From: Proteobacteria bacterium UBA981
GTDB taxonomy: Bacteria > Pseudomonadota > Gammaproteobacteria > Ga0077536
NCBI GenBank assembly: GCA_002292285.1
Contig: DBBP01000014.1
Location: 124,001 to 188,000, forward strand
DNA length: 64,000 bases
Direction of reading: 5' to 3'
This document shows, in pieces, positions 17,245 to 26,541 of this stretch (the stretch's first letter is position 1; the number at the start of each line of letters is the position of its first letter). Under the pieces are notes generated by a model. That model was not told where the DNA came from, did no database searches, and saw only the letters and a program-made list of their open reading frames with translations. The translations under genes were made by a program, and so were the position numbers.

Positions 17245-18273
17245 ATGCACGCTAGCGTCCCCGAGGGCATCATCGCCGATGAAGTCGTTGCCTGGCTGAA
17301 GCAGTACACACCGGCCTTAACCGAACCGGTCACTTTCGATCTGATCGCCGGCGGCCATTCCAATCTAACCTACAGCTGCAGCGACGCTGCCGGGCGCAAG
17401 TATGTGCTGCGCCGCCCGCCACTTGGTCATGTGCTGGAATCGGCGCATGACATGGGGCGCGAATATCGTATCGTGAGCGCGCTTGCGGACAGCGCCGTAC
17501 CAGTTGCGCAGACTTTCGGTTTAAGCGCGGATGCGCAGGTGAATGGTGCGCCGTTTTTCGTCATGGCTTATGTCGACGGCGTGGTCGTGCATGACTGCGA
17601 CGTTGCAGCCACCCTGCCAGCGCCGCAACGCCAGCAGCTCGCCACGCATTTGATCGAGGTACTGGTGGCCTTACACCGCATCACCCCGGCCGACGTCGGT
17701 CTCGATGATCTCGGACGACACGACAGTTATATCGCGCGTCAGTTGAAGCGCTGGACCCGCCAGTGGTTAGCGACGACGACCCACCCGATCCCGGCCATGG
17801 AAGAATGCAGCAGGCTGCTGGCAGAACGCATGCCAGAGCAAATCGGCACGGCCATTGTGCATGGTGACTATCGACTGGGTAATTTCATTGTTGGCGAGGG
17901 GCGTCTGCGCGCCGTGCTCGACTGGGAGTTATGCACGCTCGGCGATCCACTCGCAGACGTCGGCTATTTGTTGAATAACTGGGCCGGTCCGGATGATACG
18001 ACCCCAAGTCTCGACGACCGTTCACCCACGGTCGCCGGCGGATTCCCGACGCGTGCGGACTTGAGTTCGCAATACGCTGCAGCAAGCGGTCGTGATCTGA
18101 CCAACATTAACTACTACCGGGCCTTCCAGCACTGGCGATTGGGCGCGATTCGCCAGGGCGTTTACAAACGCTATCTCGAAGGCGCGATGGGCAGCGATAC
18201 GGACTTTGATCTGGACGTGTCCAAACGCGCGGTTGAATTGTGCGCCGATGCCGCACTTGAATTATTGCGCTGA
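17245..18273 (+). CDS. Aminoglycoside phosphotransferase-fold kinase (acyl-CoA dehydrogenase-associated type)
   Basis: A 342-residue APH-fold protein. ATG 17245 is chosen because GAGGAG lies just upstream; an ATG at 17230 precedes that ribosome site and is less likely. Kinase marks are the nucleotide-binding GGHSNLTYSCSDAAGRKYVLRRPP (about 38), the catalytic loop HGDYRLGNF (about 205) and the Mg-binding DWELCTLGDPLADVGYLL. Members of this group are often linked or fused to acyl-CoA dehydrogenases (ACAD10/11-like) and phosphorylate 4-hydroxyacyl-CoAs. Here no dehydrogenase is adjacent, so the role in hydroxy-fatty-acid breakdown is an inference. Confidence 0.85.
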   Translation: MHASVPEGIIADEVVAWLKQYTPALTEPVTFDLIAGGHSNLTYSCSDAAGRKYVLRRPPLGHVLESAHDMGREYRIVSALADSAVPVAQTFGLSADAQVNGAPFFVMAYVDGVVVHDCDVAATLPAPQRQQLATHLIEVLVALHRITPADVGLDDLGRHDSYIARQLKRWTRQWLATTTHPIPAMEECSRLLAERMPEQIGTAIVHGDYRLGNFIVGEGRLRAVLDWELCTLGDPLADVGYLLNNWAGPDDTTPSLDDRSPTVAGGFPTRADLSSQYAAASGRDLTNINYYRAFQHWRLGAIRQGVYKRYLEGAMGSDTDFDLDVSKRAVELCADAALELLR

Positions 18274-18767
18274 ACACCGCCCTTGTATCGTTCCACAGCC
18301 AGGTCTTTTGCGCAGTCTTGTTCCATCACACACCCCGATTGAACGTTCGAGTCATCTAACCGCAACGCACAGTGAGGGACAGTTGTCGTGTGGCCAATGC
18401 TGATGTGTCGCACCGACACGCGACGCGTTATGCATAGGGAGAGATTTGGCACTGCTCGGTCCCCTATGACTGATGGTCTATAACTCTGTCCTCTTTTTTC
18501 TGTAATTCGGGGACAGTTACTGTATTAACCGCGCGGAAATACAGTAACTGTCCCCGAATTAATGATCTTTTCTCCGCAGCGCTTGCGACGAGCGGTGGTC
18601 GCGGGCCTGTTACTGCCGTTTCAGCCTTTTGTTCGTAACGATAAGTCTCTGATTGCCGCCATGGCGATGTTATTCTAGGCGCGCGATGAAACTATCCAGT
18701 TGTCGTCGTTCAGAACCTGTACGGCGTCGATGCCTGTCCTGTAACCCAATTCGCGATTGAACTAACC
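18274..18767. other. Intergenic region holding a perfect hairpin
   Basis: These 494 bases lie between the kinase and the RND adaptor, both on the plus strand. The only clear structure is the inverted repeat at 18504-18560. A compact 8-base palindrome (GAACGTTC) lies near 18342. No credible coding frame was found. Confidence 0.6.
18504..18560. repeat. Perfect 23-bp inverted repeat (REP/RAYT-like hairpin)
   Basis: Two perfectly complementary 23-base arms, 18504-18526 and 18538-18560, flank an 11-base spacer. The arms contain GGGGACAGTTACTG and its complement. Similar GGGGACAGT-type palindromes are, from general knowledge, scattered through proteobacterial genomes and linked to REP-associated Y1 tyrosine transposases. 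No transposase is nearby. It could be a lone REP element or act as a terminator for the upstream gene. Confidence 0.75.
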
Positions 18768-19793
18768 GTGCCCAACATGCAATTCGCCGCTCGTTTTTAT
18801 CTGCTGCTGGTTGCGCTGCTTGTCTCGGGGCCGGCCGGCTCCGCGCCGGTTTCGGTGGAAACCCGTTCGTTGGCGGATATTGCTGTTTATCCGTCGCGCA
18901 GCGCGCCTGCGACTGTGGTCAGCAATAGTGAGATCGAAATCAGTGCTGAGATTGCAGCGCGGGTGGTGCGCTTCGACGCGCGCGTCGGCGACATCATCGA
19001 AGCGGGCGCGGCGCTGGTGGCGCTTGATTGTCGCGACTACGAACTCGATTTGGCCAGCGCTCGTGCCACTTTCGCGAGCACCGAGGCGCGGCTGAAACTG
19101 GCCACTGTGCACCTCGACCGCGCGCGCGAACTCAGTCAACGCAATGTCATGGCTGCCGAGACTTTCGATGAGCGCCAGGCCGAGCGCAGCGTCCAGCAGG
19201 CGGACCTCGTGAGCGCCAGAACGGCGATAAAACGCGCCGAGCTTGCCGTCAGTCGCTGCACTGTGCGCAGCCCGTTTCGCGCTTTACTGCATAGCCGACT
19301 CGCGCCAGTGGGGCAATTCGTCGCGACCGGTGAAGCGGTTGCACGCCTGATTGATGTTGGTGATGTCGAACTATCTGCGCAAGTGCTCGCCGGCGACGTC
19401 GCTGCGATTACCGACAGCGATGCGCTGTCATTCGTGGACGATGAGCAGCGTTATCCGGTGACGTTGCGCGCAGCGGTGGCCGCACTCGATTCCGAAACGC
19501 GTCAACGCGAGTTGCGCTTGCGCTTTAACGTCACACAGCCTTTGACCGGTACCGCCGGGCAGCTCAGCTGGCAGGACAGGCGTACCCATGTGCCTGGTAA
19601 TTTGCTGGTCGCCCGCGACGGGGTGTTGGGCCTGTTCGTGATCGTTGATGGGCGTACCAGTTTCGTGATCCCGTCCAATGCCCAGGCCGGCCGCGCGAGC
19701 GTCGTTAGCCTGGCTCCCGACACGGCAGTTGTGGTCGCCGGTCACTATGGCTTGCAAGATGGCCAGGCGGTGCAAGTTATCTCGCAGCCATGA
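18768..19793 (+). CDS. RND efflux periplasmic adaptor (membrane fusion protein)
   Basis: A 341-residue HlyD/AcrA-type adaptor with an N-terminal signal (QFAARFYLLLVALLVSGPAGSA). The lipoyl-like half EISAEIAARVVRFDARVGDI is followed by a coiled-coil hairpin (about 80-140, with RARELSQRNVMAAETFDERQAE) and RCTVRSPFRALLHSRLAPVGQFVATGEA. GTG 18768 is used; ATG 18777 is equally possible and would give the same mature protein. The stop overlaps the pump gene as ATGA, so the two are translated together. No TolC-like outer-membrane factor is adjacent. Confidence 0.9.
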   Translation: MPNMQFAARFYLLLVALLVSGPAGSAPVSVETRSLADIAVYPSRSAPATVVSNSEIEISAEIAARVVRFDARVGDIIEAGAALVALDCRDYELDLASARATFASTEARLKLATVHLDRARELSQRNVMAAETFDERQAERSVQQADLVSARTAIKRAELAVSRCTVRSPFRALLHSRLAPVGQFVATGEAVARLIDVGDVELSAQVLAGDVAAITDSDALSFVDDEQRYPVTLRAAVAALDSETRQRELRLRFNVTQPLTGTAGQLSWQDRRTHVPGNLLVARDGVLGLFVIVDGRTSFVIPSNAQAGRASVVSLAPDTAVVVAGHYGLQDGQAVQVISQP

Positions 19794-22700
19794 CGTTTCT
19801 TTCCGCGCTGCTGCGCAATCACGTTCTCGCCAATCTCTTTTTCCTGCTCGTCCTGGTCCTCGGTGCCGCATCGTATGTGCAGATGCCGCGCGCTAAAGAT
19901 CCGCAGATCAAGCTCAACTGGGTCAATATCATTACCTATCTGCCCGGTGCGTCGGCTGAGGACATCGAACGCCGGGTCACTGATCCGATCGAAGACGCCA
20001 TTCAGCGCTCGGTGCGCGACATCAAGTTCGTCTCCAGTACCTCGCGTGAGAATACTTCGAACATCATTGTGCGCTTTGACTATATTGATGACGCAACCTA
20101 CGACAAGCGCATCATCGATCTACGTCGCGAAGTGCAGAACGTCTATAACGATGAACTGCCCGCGGAAACGGACGACCCGGTCTTCTATGAGCTGACCTCA
20201 TCGACGTGGTTTCCAACCGCGACCGTCGTCGTATTCGGCCAGGGCCTGGACGACAACCTGCGGCGCCAGGCGCGTTACGTCAAACGCGACATTGAGGCAT
20301 TGCCCGGCGTCGAGTCGACCAATGCGCTTGGCTTGCCGCGGCCACAGTTACTCATCGAGTTTCATGCGCAGCGCCTTATCGAGCTTGGCGTTTCGGCGGC
20401 CGACGTGGCCGACTCGGTGCGCAGTTACTTTCGTGACGTGTCCGCAGGTGACATCGCGACCGCAAGTGGCCGCTGGTTGGTCCGCGTGGCGGGTACGAGT
20501 GCAGAGCCGGATGAGATTGCTCGTTTGCCGTTGATTACGTCTGCCGGCGTGATTGAACTGGGTACGCTTGCCGATGTGTCATTCGCGACCGAAGAAGCGG
20601 AAGAACTGGTCAGTTTTAACCGCCAGCCAGCGACCATGTTTGCGGTCGTTAAGAACGAGGACGCGAACGTGCTCGAACTGGTTGACGGCTTGCAGGATTA
20701 CATCGACGCGCGCAATGAAGTGAGCGGCAAAACAGGTGTCGAACTGTTTCTGGTCGACGATCAAACCGTCAGCACCCGTGAAGCCCTTTCGCTCATGCAA
20801 ACCAATGCGGCTATCGGCCTGCTGTTTGTGCTGCTCGTGACTTGGATGTTTCTGGGTACGCGAATTGCGCTGCTCACCAGCGCGGGTATTCCATTTACTC
20901 TGGCGGCGACTTTCATCGTCCTTAATCTCACCGGCATGACCATCAACAACACTGTCCTACTTGGCGTGGTGATTTCGCTCGGCATGCTGGTTGATGATGC
21001 GGTGGTCGTCGTGGAGGCCATCTATCAGCGTCTGCAGAGCGGCAGTCGTGGCATCGACGCGGCCCTGGGTGCGCTGCGCGAAGTCGCCGCGCCGGTTACA
21101 ACATCAGTGCTGACGACCATTGCCGCATTTTTGCCGCTCGCCCTTTTGCCGGGTGTATTGGGTGAATTCATGCGTGTGATTCCGATTGTCGTTAGCGTCG
21201 CGCTGGCGGTGAGTTTGTTGGAAGCGTATTGGATGCTGCCGGCTCACGTTATCGCGTTCAACGTGAACTTCCGGGAACCCGGGAAATTACAAAAGCGCCG
21301 GCAACGCTTCACCCATGCGATTCGCCTCGCCTATACGCGCGCGCTGTTGCGGGTGCTGCGCAGACCTTGGCGGGCACTGCTACTTGTCGCGCTGACCTTT
21401 GCACTTGCCGCCGGGACACTGGCGCTGGGTTACGTGCGGGTCAACTTCTTCCAGGGTGACGCAGTGCGCATGTTCTATATCAATGTAGAAATGCCGCCCG
21501 GCACGTCAATCGAGCAAACGTCGACCATGGTGCAGGCCATCGAAGCTCGTGCCCGTACGGTTATCGATCCAGCCGAACTGCGCGGCACGCTGGTCTATGC
21601 CGGGCAAATGTTTACCGAAACCGACAACGTGTTTGGCGATGTGGTCGGACAGGTGTTGGTGAGCCTGAATCCCGCGCGCCCGGAATGGCGGCACGTGTTT
21701 GACGTTGCCGATGCAGTTGAAGCAGAAATCGCCGATATTCCGGGCCCCAAGCATCTCGGCTTGTTACGGCTCAAGGATGGTCCGCCGACTCAGCGGCCGG
21801 TCAAACTGAAAGTGCGCGGCGATCATTTCGATGACCTGTTACAGGTCGCGAACAAGTTGCAGGCATTTCTCGCCGGCAATCCTATTTACAAGGATATCGC
21901 GCTCGATTATCGCCCCGGCAACCCGGAACTCGTCTTGCGTCACAACGGTGAGGCCATCAAACGCGCCGGGCTCGACCCGGACAGCGTGAGTCGAGAAGTG
22001 AGTTTGCACGTCGATGGCGAAATGATCACCGAGTTTCAGCATCGCGGCGAGGAGGTGCGGGTGCGTGTTCGGGCGCACGGTGGATTGCAGGATATTGATG
22101 ATTTACTGCATCGCGCGGTGCCCCTCGCAGGCGGCGCCAGCGTGGTACTTGGCGAGGTGATGCACGCCACGCCGGGCATGAGTCAGTACAGCATCAAGCA
22201 TCACGACTACCGGCGCGCCGTCACGCTTGAGGCGGATATCGACTCGCTGCTAACCGATACCGTGGCGGCCAACGCGCTGGTCGCGGAGCGCTGGCAAGAA
22301 ATTGCGCCCGATCATCCGAACGTCGATCTCGATTTTTCCGGCGAGCTCGACGACATCGAGGAGTCGCTCGACGCGATCGTGCTGCTGTTCGTGTTGGGAA
22401 TCGGTCTGATTTACATCATCGTCGGGACACAATTTCGCAGCTACGTGCAGCCATTGTTGATTTTGTTCACCATTCCGCTGGCGTTCACGGGCGTCGTGCT
22501 CGGGCTGCTGGTCACTGGTGATGCGCTCAGTCTCTACACCATGTACGGCATGGTGGCCCTGGCAGGGTTAGCCGTGAATGCCTCTATCGTGTTGATTTCA
22601 GCCGCCAATGCACGTTTAGAGGCTGGTATGGGGCTCATCCATGCGACGGTCTACGCCGCCAGGCGGCGGGTTGTGCCAATTTTGATCACATCGGCCACGA

Positions 22701-22891
22701 CAATTGCGGGATTATTCTCTCTGGCAGCCGGGCTGGCCGGCGAGTCTGCGATTTGGGGGCCGGTCGCGACTGCGATTGTATGGGGACTGACGTTCTCGAC
22801 AGTGCTAACCTTAATCCTCATTCCGATGATTTACGCGGCTTCAATGAGCTGGAAACTGCGCAACAAGGCCTCTGCCAGGAGCAATGATTAA
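19790..22891 (+). CDS. RND-family efflux pump permease
   Basis: A 1033-residue inner-membrane RND transporter of the AcrB/hydrophobe-amphiphile class, of usual length. The N-terminal helix (NHVLANLFFLLVLVLGAASY) is followed by the porter domain (PGASAEDIERRVTDPIEDAI). The second membrane block has the proton-relay acidic pair in GVVISLGMLVDDAVVVVEAI (about 395). The second half repeats this layout, with VALAGLAVNASIVLISAANARLE. It exports amphiphiles with the adaptor encoded just upstream, driven by protons. The cargo is unknown. Confidence 0.93.
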   Translation: MTFLSALLRNHVLANLFFLLVLVLGAASYVQMPRAKDPQIKLNWVNIITYLPGASAEDIERRVTDPIEDAIQRSVRDIKFVSSTSRENTSNIIVRFDYIDDATYDKRIIDLRREVQNVYNDELPAETDDPVFYELTSSTWFPTATVVVFGQGLDDNLRRQARYVKRDIEALPGVESTNALGLPRPQLLIEFHAQRLIELGVSAADVADSVRSYFRDVSAGDIATASGRWLVRVAGTSAEPDEIARLPLITSAGVIELGTLADVSFATEEAEELVSFNRQPATMFAVVKNEDANVLELVDGLQDYIDARNEVSGKTGVELFLVDDQTVSTREALSLMQTNAAIGLLFVLLVTWMFLGTRIALLTSAGIPFTLAATFIVLNLTGMTINNTVLLGVVISLGMLVDDAVVVVEAIYQRLQSGSRGIDAALGALREVAAPVTTSVLTTIAAFLPLALLPGVLGEFMRVIPIVVSVALAVSLLEAYWMLPAHVIAFNVNFREPGKLQKRRQRFTHAIRLAYTRALLRVLRRPWRALLLVALTFALAAGTLALGYVRVNFFQGDAVRMFYINVEMPPGTSIEQTSTMVQAIEARARTVIDPAELRGTLVYAGQMFTETDNVFGDVVGQVLVSLNPARPEWRHVFDVADAVEAEIADIPGPKHLGLLRLKDGPPTQRPVKLKVRGDHFDDLLQVANKLQAFLAGNPIYKDIALDYRPGNPELVLRHNGEAIKRAGLDPDSVSREVSLHVDGEMITEFQHRGEEVRVRVRAHGGLQDIDDLLHRAVPLAGGASVVLGEVMHATPGMSQYSIKHHDYRRAVTLEADIDSLLTDTVAANALVAERWQEIAPDHPNVDLDFSGELDDIEESLDAIVLLFVLGIGLIYIIVGTQFRSYVQPLLILFTIPLAFTGVVLGLLVTGDALSLYTMYGMVALAGLAVNASIVLISAANARLEAGMGLIHATVYAARRRVVPILITSATTIAGLFSLAAGLAGESAIWGPVATAIVWGLTFSTVLTLILIPMIYAASMSWKLRNKASARSND

Positions 22892-23047
22892 CGCAAATTC
22901 GTCACAGTTCGGCGCAAGCACGGCCCCGTTGTCTGAAATGCGCCCCTATACTGGCTACAGTTGCAGGCCTAATCCCGCTTGCAGAATTGCCACGGCGCCC
23001 CGATTCGTTCCGCGCTCCGAACAGTAACGACGCATGCCCTGATTGCC

Positions 23048-23905
23048 ATGTTGAATGTCGCCACAATCCTCAGCGCTATTGTTTGCGATCAGGCGCGGGC
23101 TGACTTTCGGGCGCTTTATGCGAGCGAAAATCAGGCCTTGGTAGCGCTTGTCACGTCGACTATCGACGAGGCGTTTACCTCGCTGGCAAGCAGCGACGCG
23201 CTCTACCATAACGTTGAGCACACCAGCCATGTCACCCTGGTTGGCCTCGAGATTCTCAAAGCCAAACAACTGAGCGAAAGCTCTGTGTCTGCTGCCACCT
23301 GGACTAATGTCGTCATCGCGCTGGTCTGTCACGATATCGGCTATGTGCGCCAACTCGATGCGCAGGACTGCCGCGCAAAAGTCACCACCGGCATTGACGG
23401 ACAACCACTGGAAGTTGCCGTCGGCAGCAGCGATGCGGTATTGATGCCAGTCCACGTGAACCGGGGCAAACGCTATGTCGAACAGATTTTACTGTCGAGC
23501 AATCTGGCTGATATTGGTGTGATTAATGCGTGCATTGAGCGCACCCGATTCCCCGTGCCAGACGACGCCTGGTATGCCCAGACCGATGACTTTCCTGGCT
23601 TGGTGCGCGCGGCAGACCTCATCGGCCAATTGAGTGACCCACGCTACCTGCACAAACTCCCTGCGATTTTCTACGAGTTCGAAGAGACCGGCTTTAACCG
23701 GATCACTGGTTACCAGTGCCCCGGCGACCTGCTACTCGGTTACCCAGCGTTTTACGCCAACAGCGTTGTACCGTATATCGATGCGGCAACTGAATACCTC
23801 AAGCTAAGCGTACAAGGCCAGGATATCCTGGCGCACCTGGAGGCCAACCTGACCACTGCTCGCGAAGCCGTCGCTGCGCCTTTGTCTCTAGCCAGCGGTT
23901 CCTGA
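23048..23905 (+). CDS. HD-domain metal-dependent phosphohydrolase-like protein
   Basis: A 285-residue protein with an HD-type metal site: YHNVEHTSHV (His54, His58, His61) and CHDIGY (His95, Asp96). The frame is open from TTG 22979, but ATG 23048 is preferred since the upstream part is not conserved-looking. The pattern resembles the Npun_R2479-like HD metalloproteins annotated in cyanobacteria and proteobacteria; substrates are not established. It is followed after 47 bases by a metallo-hydrolase on the same strand, which may share its transcript. Confidence 0.75.
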   Translation: MLNVATILSAIVCDQARADFRALYASENQALVALVTSTIDEAFTSLASSDALYHNVEHTSHVTLVGLEILKAKQLSESSVSAATWTNVVIALVCHDIGYVRQLDAQDCRAKVTTGIDGQPLEVAVGSSDAVLMPVHVNRGKRYVEQILLSSNLADIGVINACIERTRFPVPDDAWYAQTDDFPGLVRAADLIGQLSDPRYLHKLPAIFYEFEETGFNRITGYQCPGDLLLGYPAFYANSVVPYIDAATEYLKLSVQGQDILAHLEANLTTAREAVAAPLSLASGS

Positions 23906-23952
23906 GCCCGCAGGTCCCATCCTATTCGCGCCGCCGGGCAGCGATACCGGCC

Positions 23953-24915
23953 ATGTTGAGACACCCGACGACGAAGCCGTTCGTCACGCCACGGCAATCC
24001 ACGGCCTTCATCGCTACCCTCGCGCTGCTTTTTGCTACCGCCGTACACGCTTCCGGAACGGCTGAATTTGCTGTTGAGGAGATCGCGTCTGGCGTTTATT
24101 TGCACCGTGGGGCCGTAGCCGACATCGATTCGCCGGCGCGAGCTGATAGCGCCAATATCGGTTTTATTGTTGGTCGCGAATGTGTCGCGGTGATCGACAG
24201 TGGCGGCGCAATTGATACTGGTCGAGCGCTTAAAGCGGCGATAACAAGCGTCACGGCGCTACCGGTGTGCTACGTCATTAATACCCATGTACATTTTGAC
24301 CACGTGCTGGGCAACGGCGCGTTCGCCGACGGCAAGGTACGCTTTGTCGGGCACGCTGAGCTTGCTGATGTGCTGTTCGCGAACCGTGAGTTTTTTGCTG
24401 AGAATTTCGTGACCGAATTGCACGGCACCGCGGGCGATGGGCCGGTTACGCAACCGGATTTGCACGTAGAAGCACAGCTCGAGCTGGACCTCGGCGGTCG
24501 GACACTCCTGTTAGTGGCGCACCGCACCGCACACACGACCACTGATCTCACCGTCTACGACCCGCACACCACGACCTTGTGGACCGGCGATTTACTTTTT
24601 CGTGAGCGTCTGCCGCTGCTCGACGGCTCATTGCACGGCTGGCTGAGTTGGATGGCACTAGCGATGACGAACACTTATGCGGTGGTCGTACCTGGACACG
24701 GTCCGCCGGATCCCGCCTGGCCGTCTGGCGCGCAATCCCAACTGCGTTATCTTCGCGCGCTGCGTGACGACACCCGCACCGCGATTGCAGCTGGCCAGTT
24801 AATCGAAGACGCGCAGGCAACGGTTGCAGCGGAGGAACTGGCGCATTGGGTTCTGCGCGAACGTGCTCATCGGGTGAATGTCAGTCGTGCTTATCGTGAA
24901 CTCGAATGGGAGTAG
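23953..24915 (+). CDS. Exported metallo-beta-lactamase-fold protein, quinoprotein-relay type
   Basis: A 320-residue MBL-fold protein with a signal peptide (about 18-33, ending VHASG). The zinc motif HVHFDH (about 112-117) matches HxHxDH; later ligands are in VAHRTAHTTTDLTVYD and WTGDLLF, with VVPGHGPP near 230. The opening GVYLHRGAVAD and the phrase VCYVINTHVHFDHVLGNGAF match quinoprotein relay system zinc metallohydrolase 2 (SoxH-like), usually found with PQQ dehydrogenases and their cytochromes. No PQQ gene is in the window, so the usual context is missing. It is convergent with glpD. Confidence 0.75.
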   Translation: MLRHPTTKPFVTPRQSTAFIATLALLFATAVHASGTAEFAVEEIASGVYLHRGAVADIDSPARADSANIGFIVGRECVAVIDSGGAIDTGRALKAAITSVTALPVCYVINTHVHFDHVLGNGAFADGKVRFVGHAELADVLFANREFFAENFVTELHGTAGDGPVTQPDLHVEAQLELDLGGRTLLLVAHRTAHTTTDLTVYDPHTTTLWTGDLLFRERLPLLDGSLHGWLSWMALAMTNTYAVVVPGHGPPDPAWPSGAQSQLRYLRALRDDTRTAIAAGQLIEDAQATVAAEELAHWVLRERAHRVNVSRAYRELEWE

Positions 24916-24945
24916 CTTAGGCGCAACGGCCAGCGCGCCCGACGT

Positions 24946-26541
24946 TCATTCCCCGCCGATGATTAATGGGGTAAGAGAGAAGCGCTGGGCGGCCGCTCGT
25001 GCGTGCTCAATCTGTTGCTCGATCCAGTCCTCACCGTGGCCCAGTTCTTGTGCCATCAGTGCAGCAACGAGTGGAGTGATGTCGCTCGCTGCCTGAGGAT
25101 TCACAAACATTGCACGACTGCGATACGCCAGCGTGTCACTCACCGATGTCGCCTGTTCCGCGCGCGCGGCCCACACGAAATGCGCGCCACACCAGGGCAA
25201 GTCAGGATGTAGCGGCGCTGCCAGATCAGGGCGTTCCCGCACCAACGCCCGTAACTCGTTCGCCGCGAAGCCCCAGGCACTGAAGGCATCGGTTCCCGCA
25301 GTTGCCGGCGGCGTCAGCGCGATTGTCGCGGTCTGTGAGGCCGACCCGCGTAATCCCGCCGCCGTGACCGCGAGGTCAACGCATTGCTCGGCAATCAAAC
25401 GGTAGGTCGTCCACTTACCGCCGCTAACGCTGAGCATGCCCGCGCCATCGATCTCCAACACATGTTCGCGTGAACGCTTAACTGTGCTCGCGCCGTCGGC
25501 TTTTCCTGCCAGCGGCCGGATGCCGGCGAAACTGCACAACACGTCGGCGCGGCGCGGCGCAGGCTCCAAAAACTGACCGGCGACCTCAAGAATCGCATCG
25601 ATTTCATGTCCAAGGGGCTCGGGTGGCAGCGCGCCATTGGCAACGACGGTGTCTGTCGTGCCGAGCAATACCTGCCCGTGCCAGGGCACTGCGAACATGA
25701 TGCGACCGTCGCTGGTGTGCGGCAACACCAACGCCTGCTGGCCACCCAGATGACGGCTTGGAACGACGACGTGGGCACCCTGACTAGCGCTGATCCCGGC
25801 CGGCGCGGTGGGCTCATTCAAGCGACGTACGACATCGCTGCCTGGGCCCGCGGCGTTGATGATGATCTTTGCGCGCACCGTAAAATTGTTGCCGCCCAGA
25901 TGGTCCTGTATGGCCAGCGTGTCCGCGCGCCCGGCAGTCGAACCGGTGATCGCTTTCACTTCGCAGTAGTTGAGTGTCAGCGCGTCGCGTGCGCGGGCCG
26001 CTGCCAGCACGCTGATGAGCAAGCGCGAGTCATCGAACACCGCATCGTCATAAGCGACAGCGCCAACCAGTCCTTGGCGGCGCAATGCGGGTACGAGTGC
26101 GCAGGCTTCGTCCGGAGTCAGCCAGTTACTTTTACTGGTCGGCGTTGCGCCGCCCAGCCAATCGTAGAGCTTAAGCCCGAGGCGAAATTTCGCGCCGGAG
26201 AAATAACTGTAGGCTGGAATCAAGAAGCGCTTCGATTGCACAATCCCGGGCGCGTTGTCTAACAACAAGCTGCGCTCGGTCAGTGCTTCACGAACCAGCT
26301 TCCAATGTCCGAGACCGACATACCGCACGCCGCCATGAATGAGTTTGCTACTGCGCGAGGATGTGCCACTACCGAAGTCTGCGCGCTCAAACAACACCAC
26401 CGAAAGGCCCCGACTGGCAGCATCGAGCGCGATCCCGGCACCGTTCGCACCGCCCCCAATGACGGCGATGTCGAATAGCTCTCCGCCCGCGAGGCGCGCG
26501 AGCAGGGCCTGACGATGGGCCGTTAGGACTGCTCGTGCCAA
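24946..26541 (-). CDS. glpD: Aerobic glycerol-3-phosphate dehydrogenase
   Basis: A 531-residue FAD enzyme that oxidises glycerol-3-phosphate to dihydroxyacetone phosphate and passes electrons to quinone at the inner membrane. The FAD-binding GGGANGAGIALDAASRG (about 29) is followed by ERADFGSGTSSRSSKLIHGGVRYV, the family's most conserved segment, and by FAGIRPLAGKADGASTVKRSREH and SVSGGKWTTYRLIAEQ. It is the last gene of a leftward operon and its start lies 19 bases inside the end of glpK. An internal start some 10-20 residues later is possible. Confidence 0.96.
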   Translation of the reverse strand: MARAVLTAHRQALLARLAGGELFDIAVIGGGANGAGIALDAASRGLSVVLFERADFGSGTSSRSSKLIHGGVRYVGLGHWKLVREALTERSLLLDNAPGIVQSKRFLIPAYSYFSGAKFRLGLKLYDWLGGATPTSKSNWLTPDEACALVPALRRQGLVGAVAYDDAVFDDSRLLISVLAAARARDALTLNYCEVKAITGSTAGRADTLAIQDHLGGNNFTVRAKIIINAAGPGSDVVRRLNEPTAPAGISASQGAHVVVPSRHLGGQQALVLPHTSDGRIMFAVPWHGQVLLGTTDTVVANGALPPEPLGHEIDAILEVAGQFLEPAPRRADVLCSFAGIRPLAGKADGASTVKRSREHVLEIDGAGMLSVSGGKWTTYRLIAEQCVDLAVTAAGLRGSASQTATIALTPPATAGTDAFSAWGFAANELRALVRERPDLAAPLHPDLPWCGAHFVWAARAEQATSVSDTLAYRSRAMFVNPQAASDITPLVAALMAQELGHGEDWIEQQIEHARAAAQRFSLTPLIIGGE

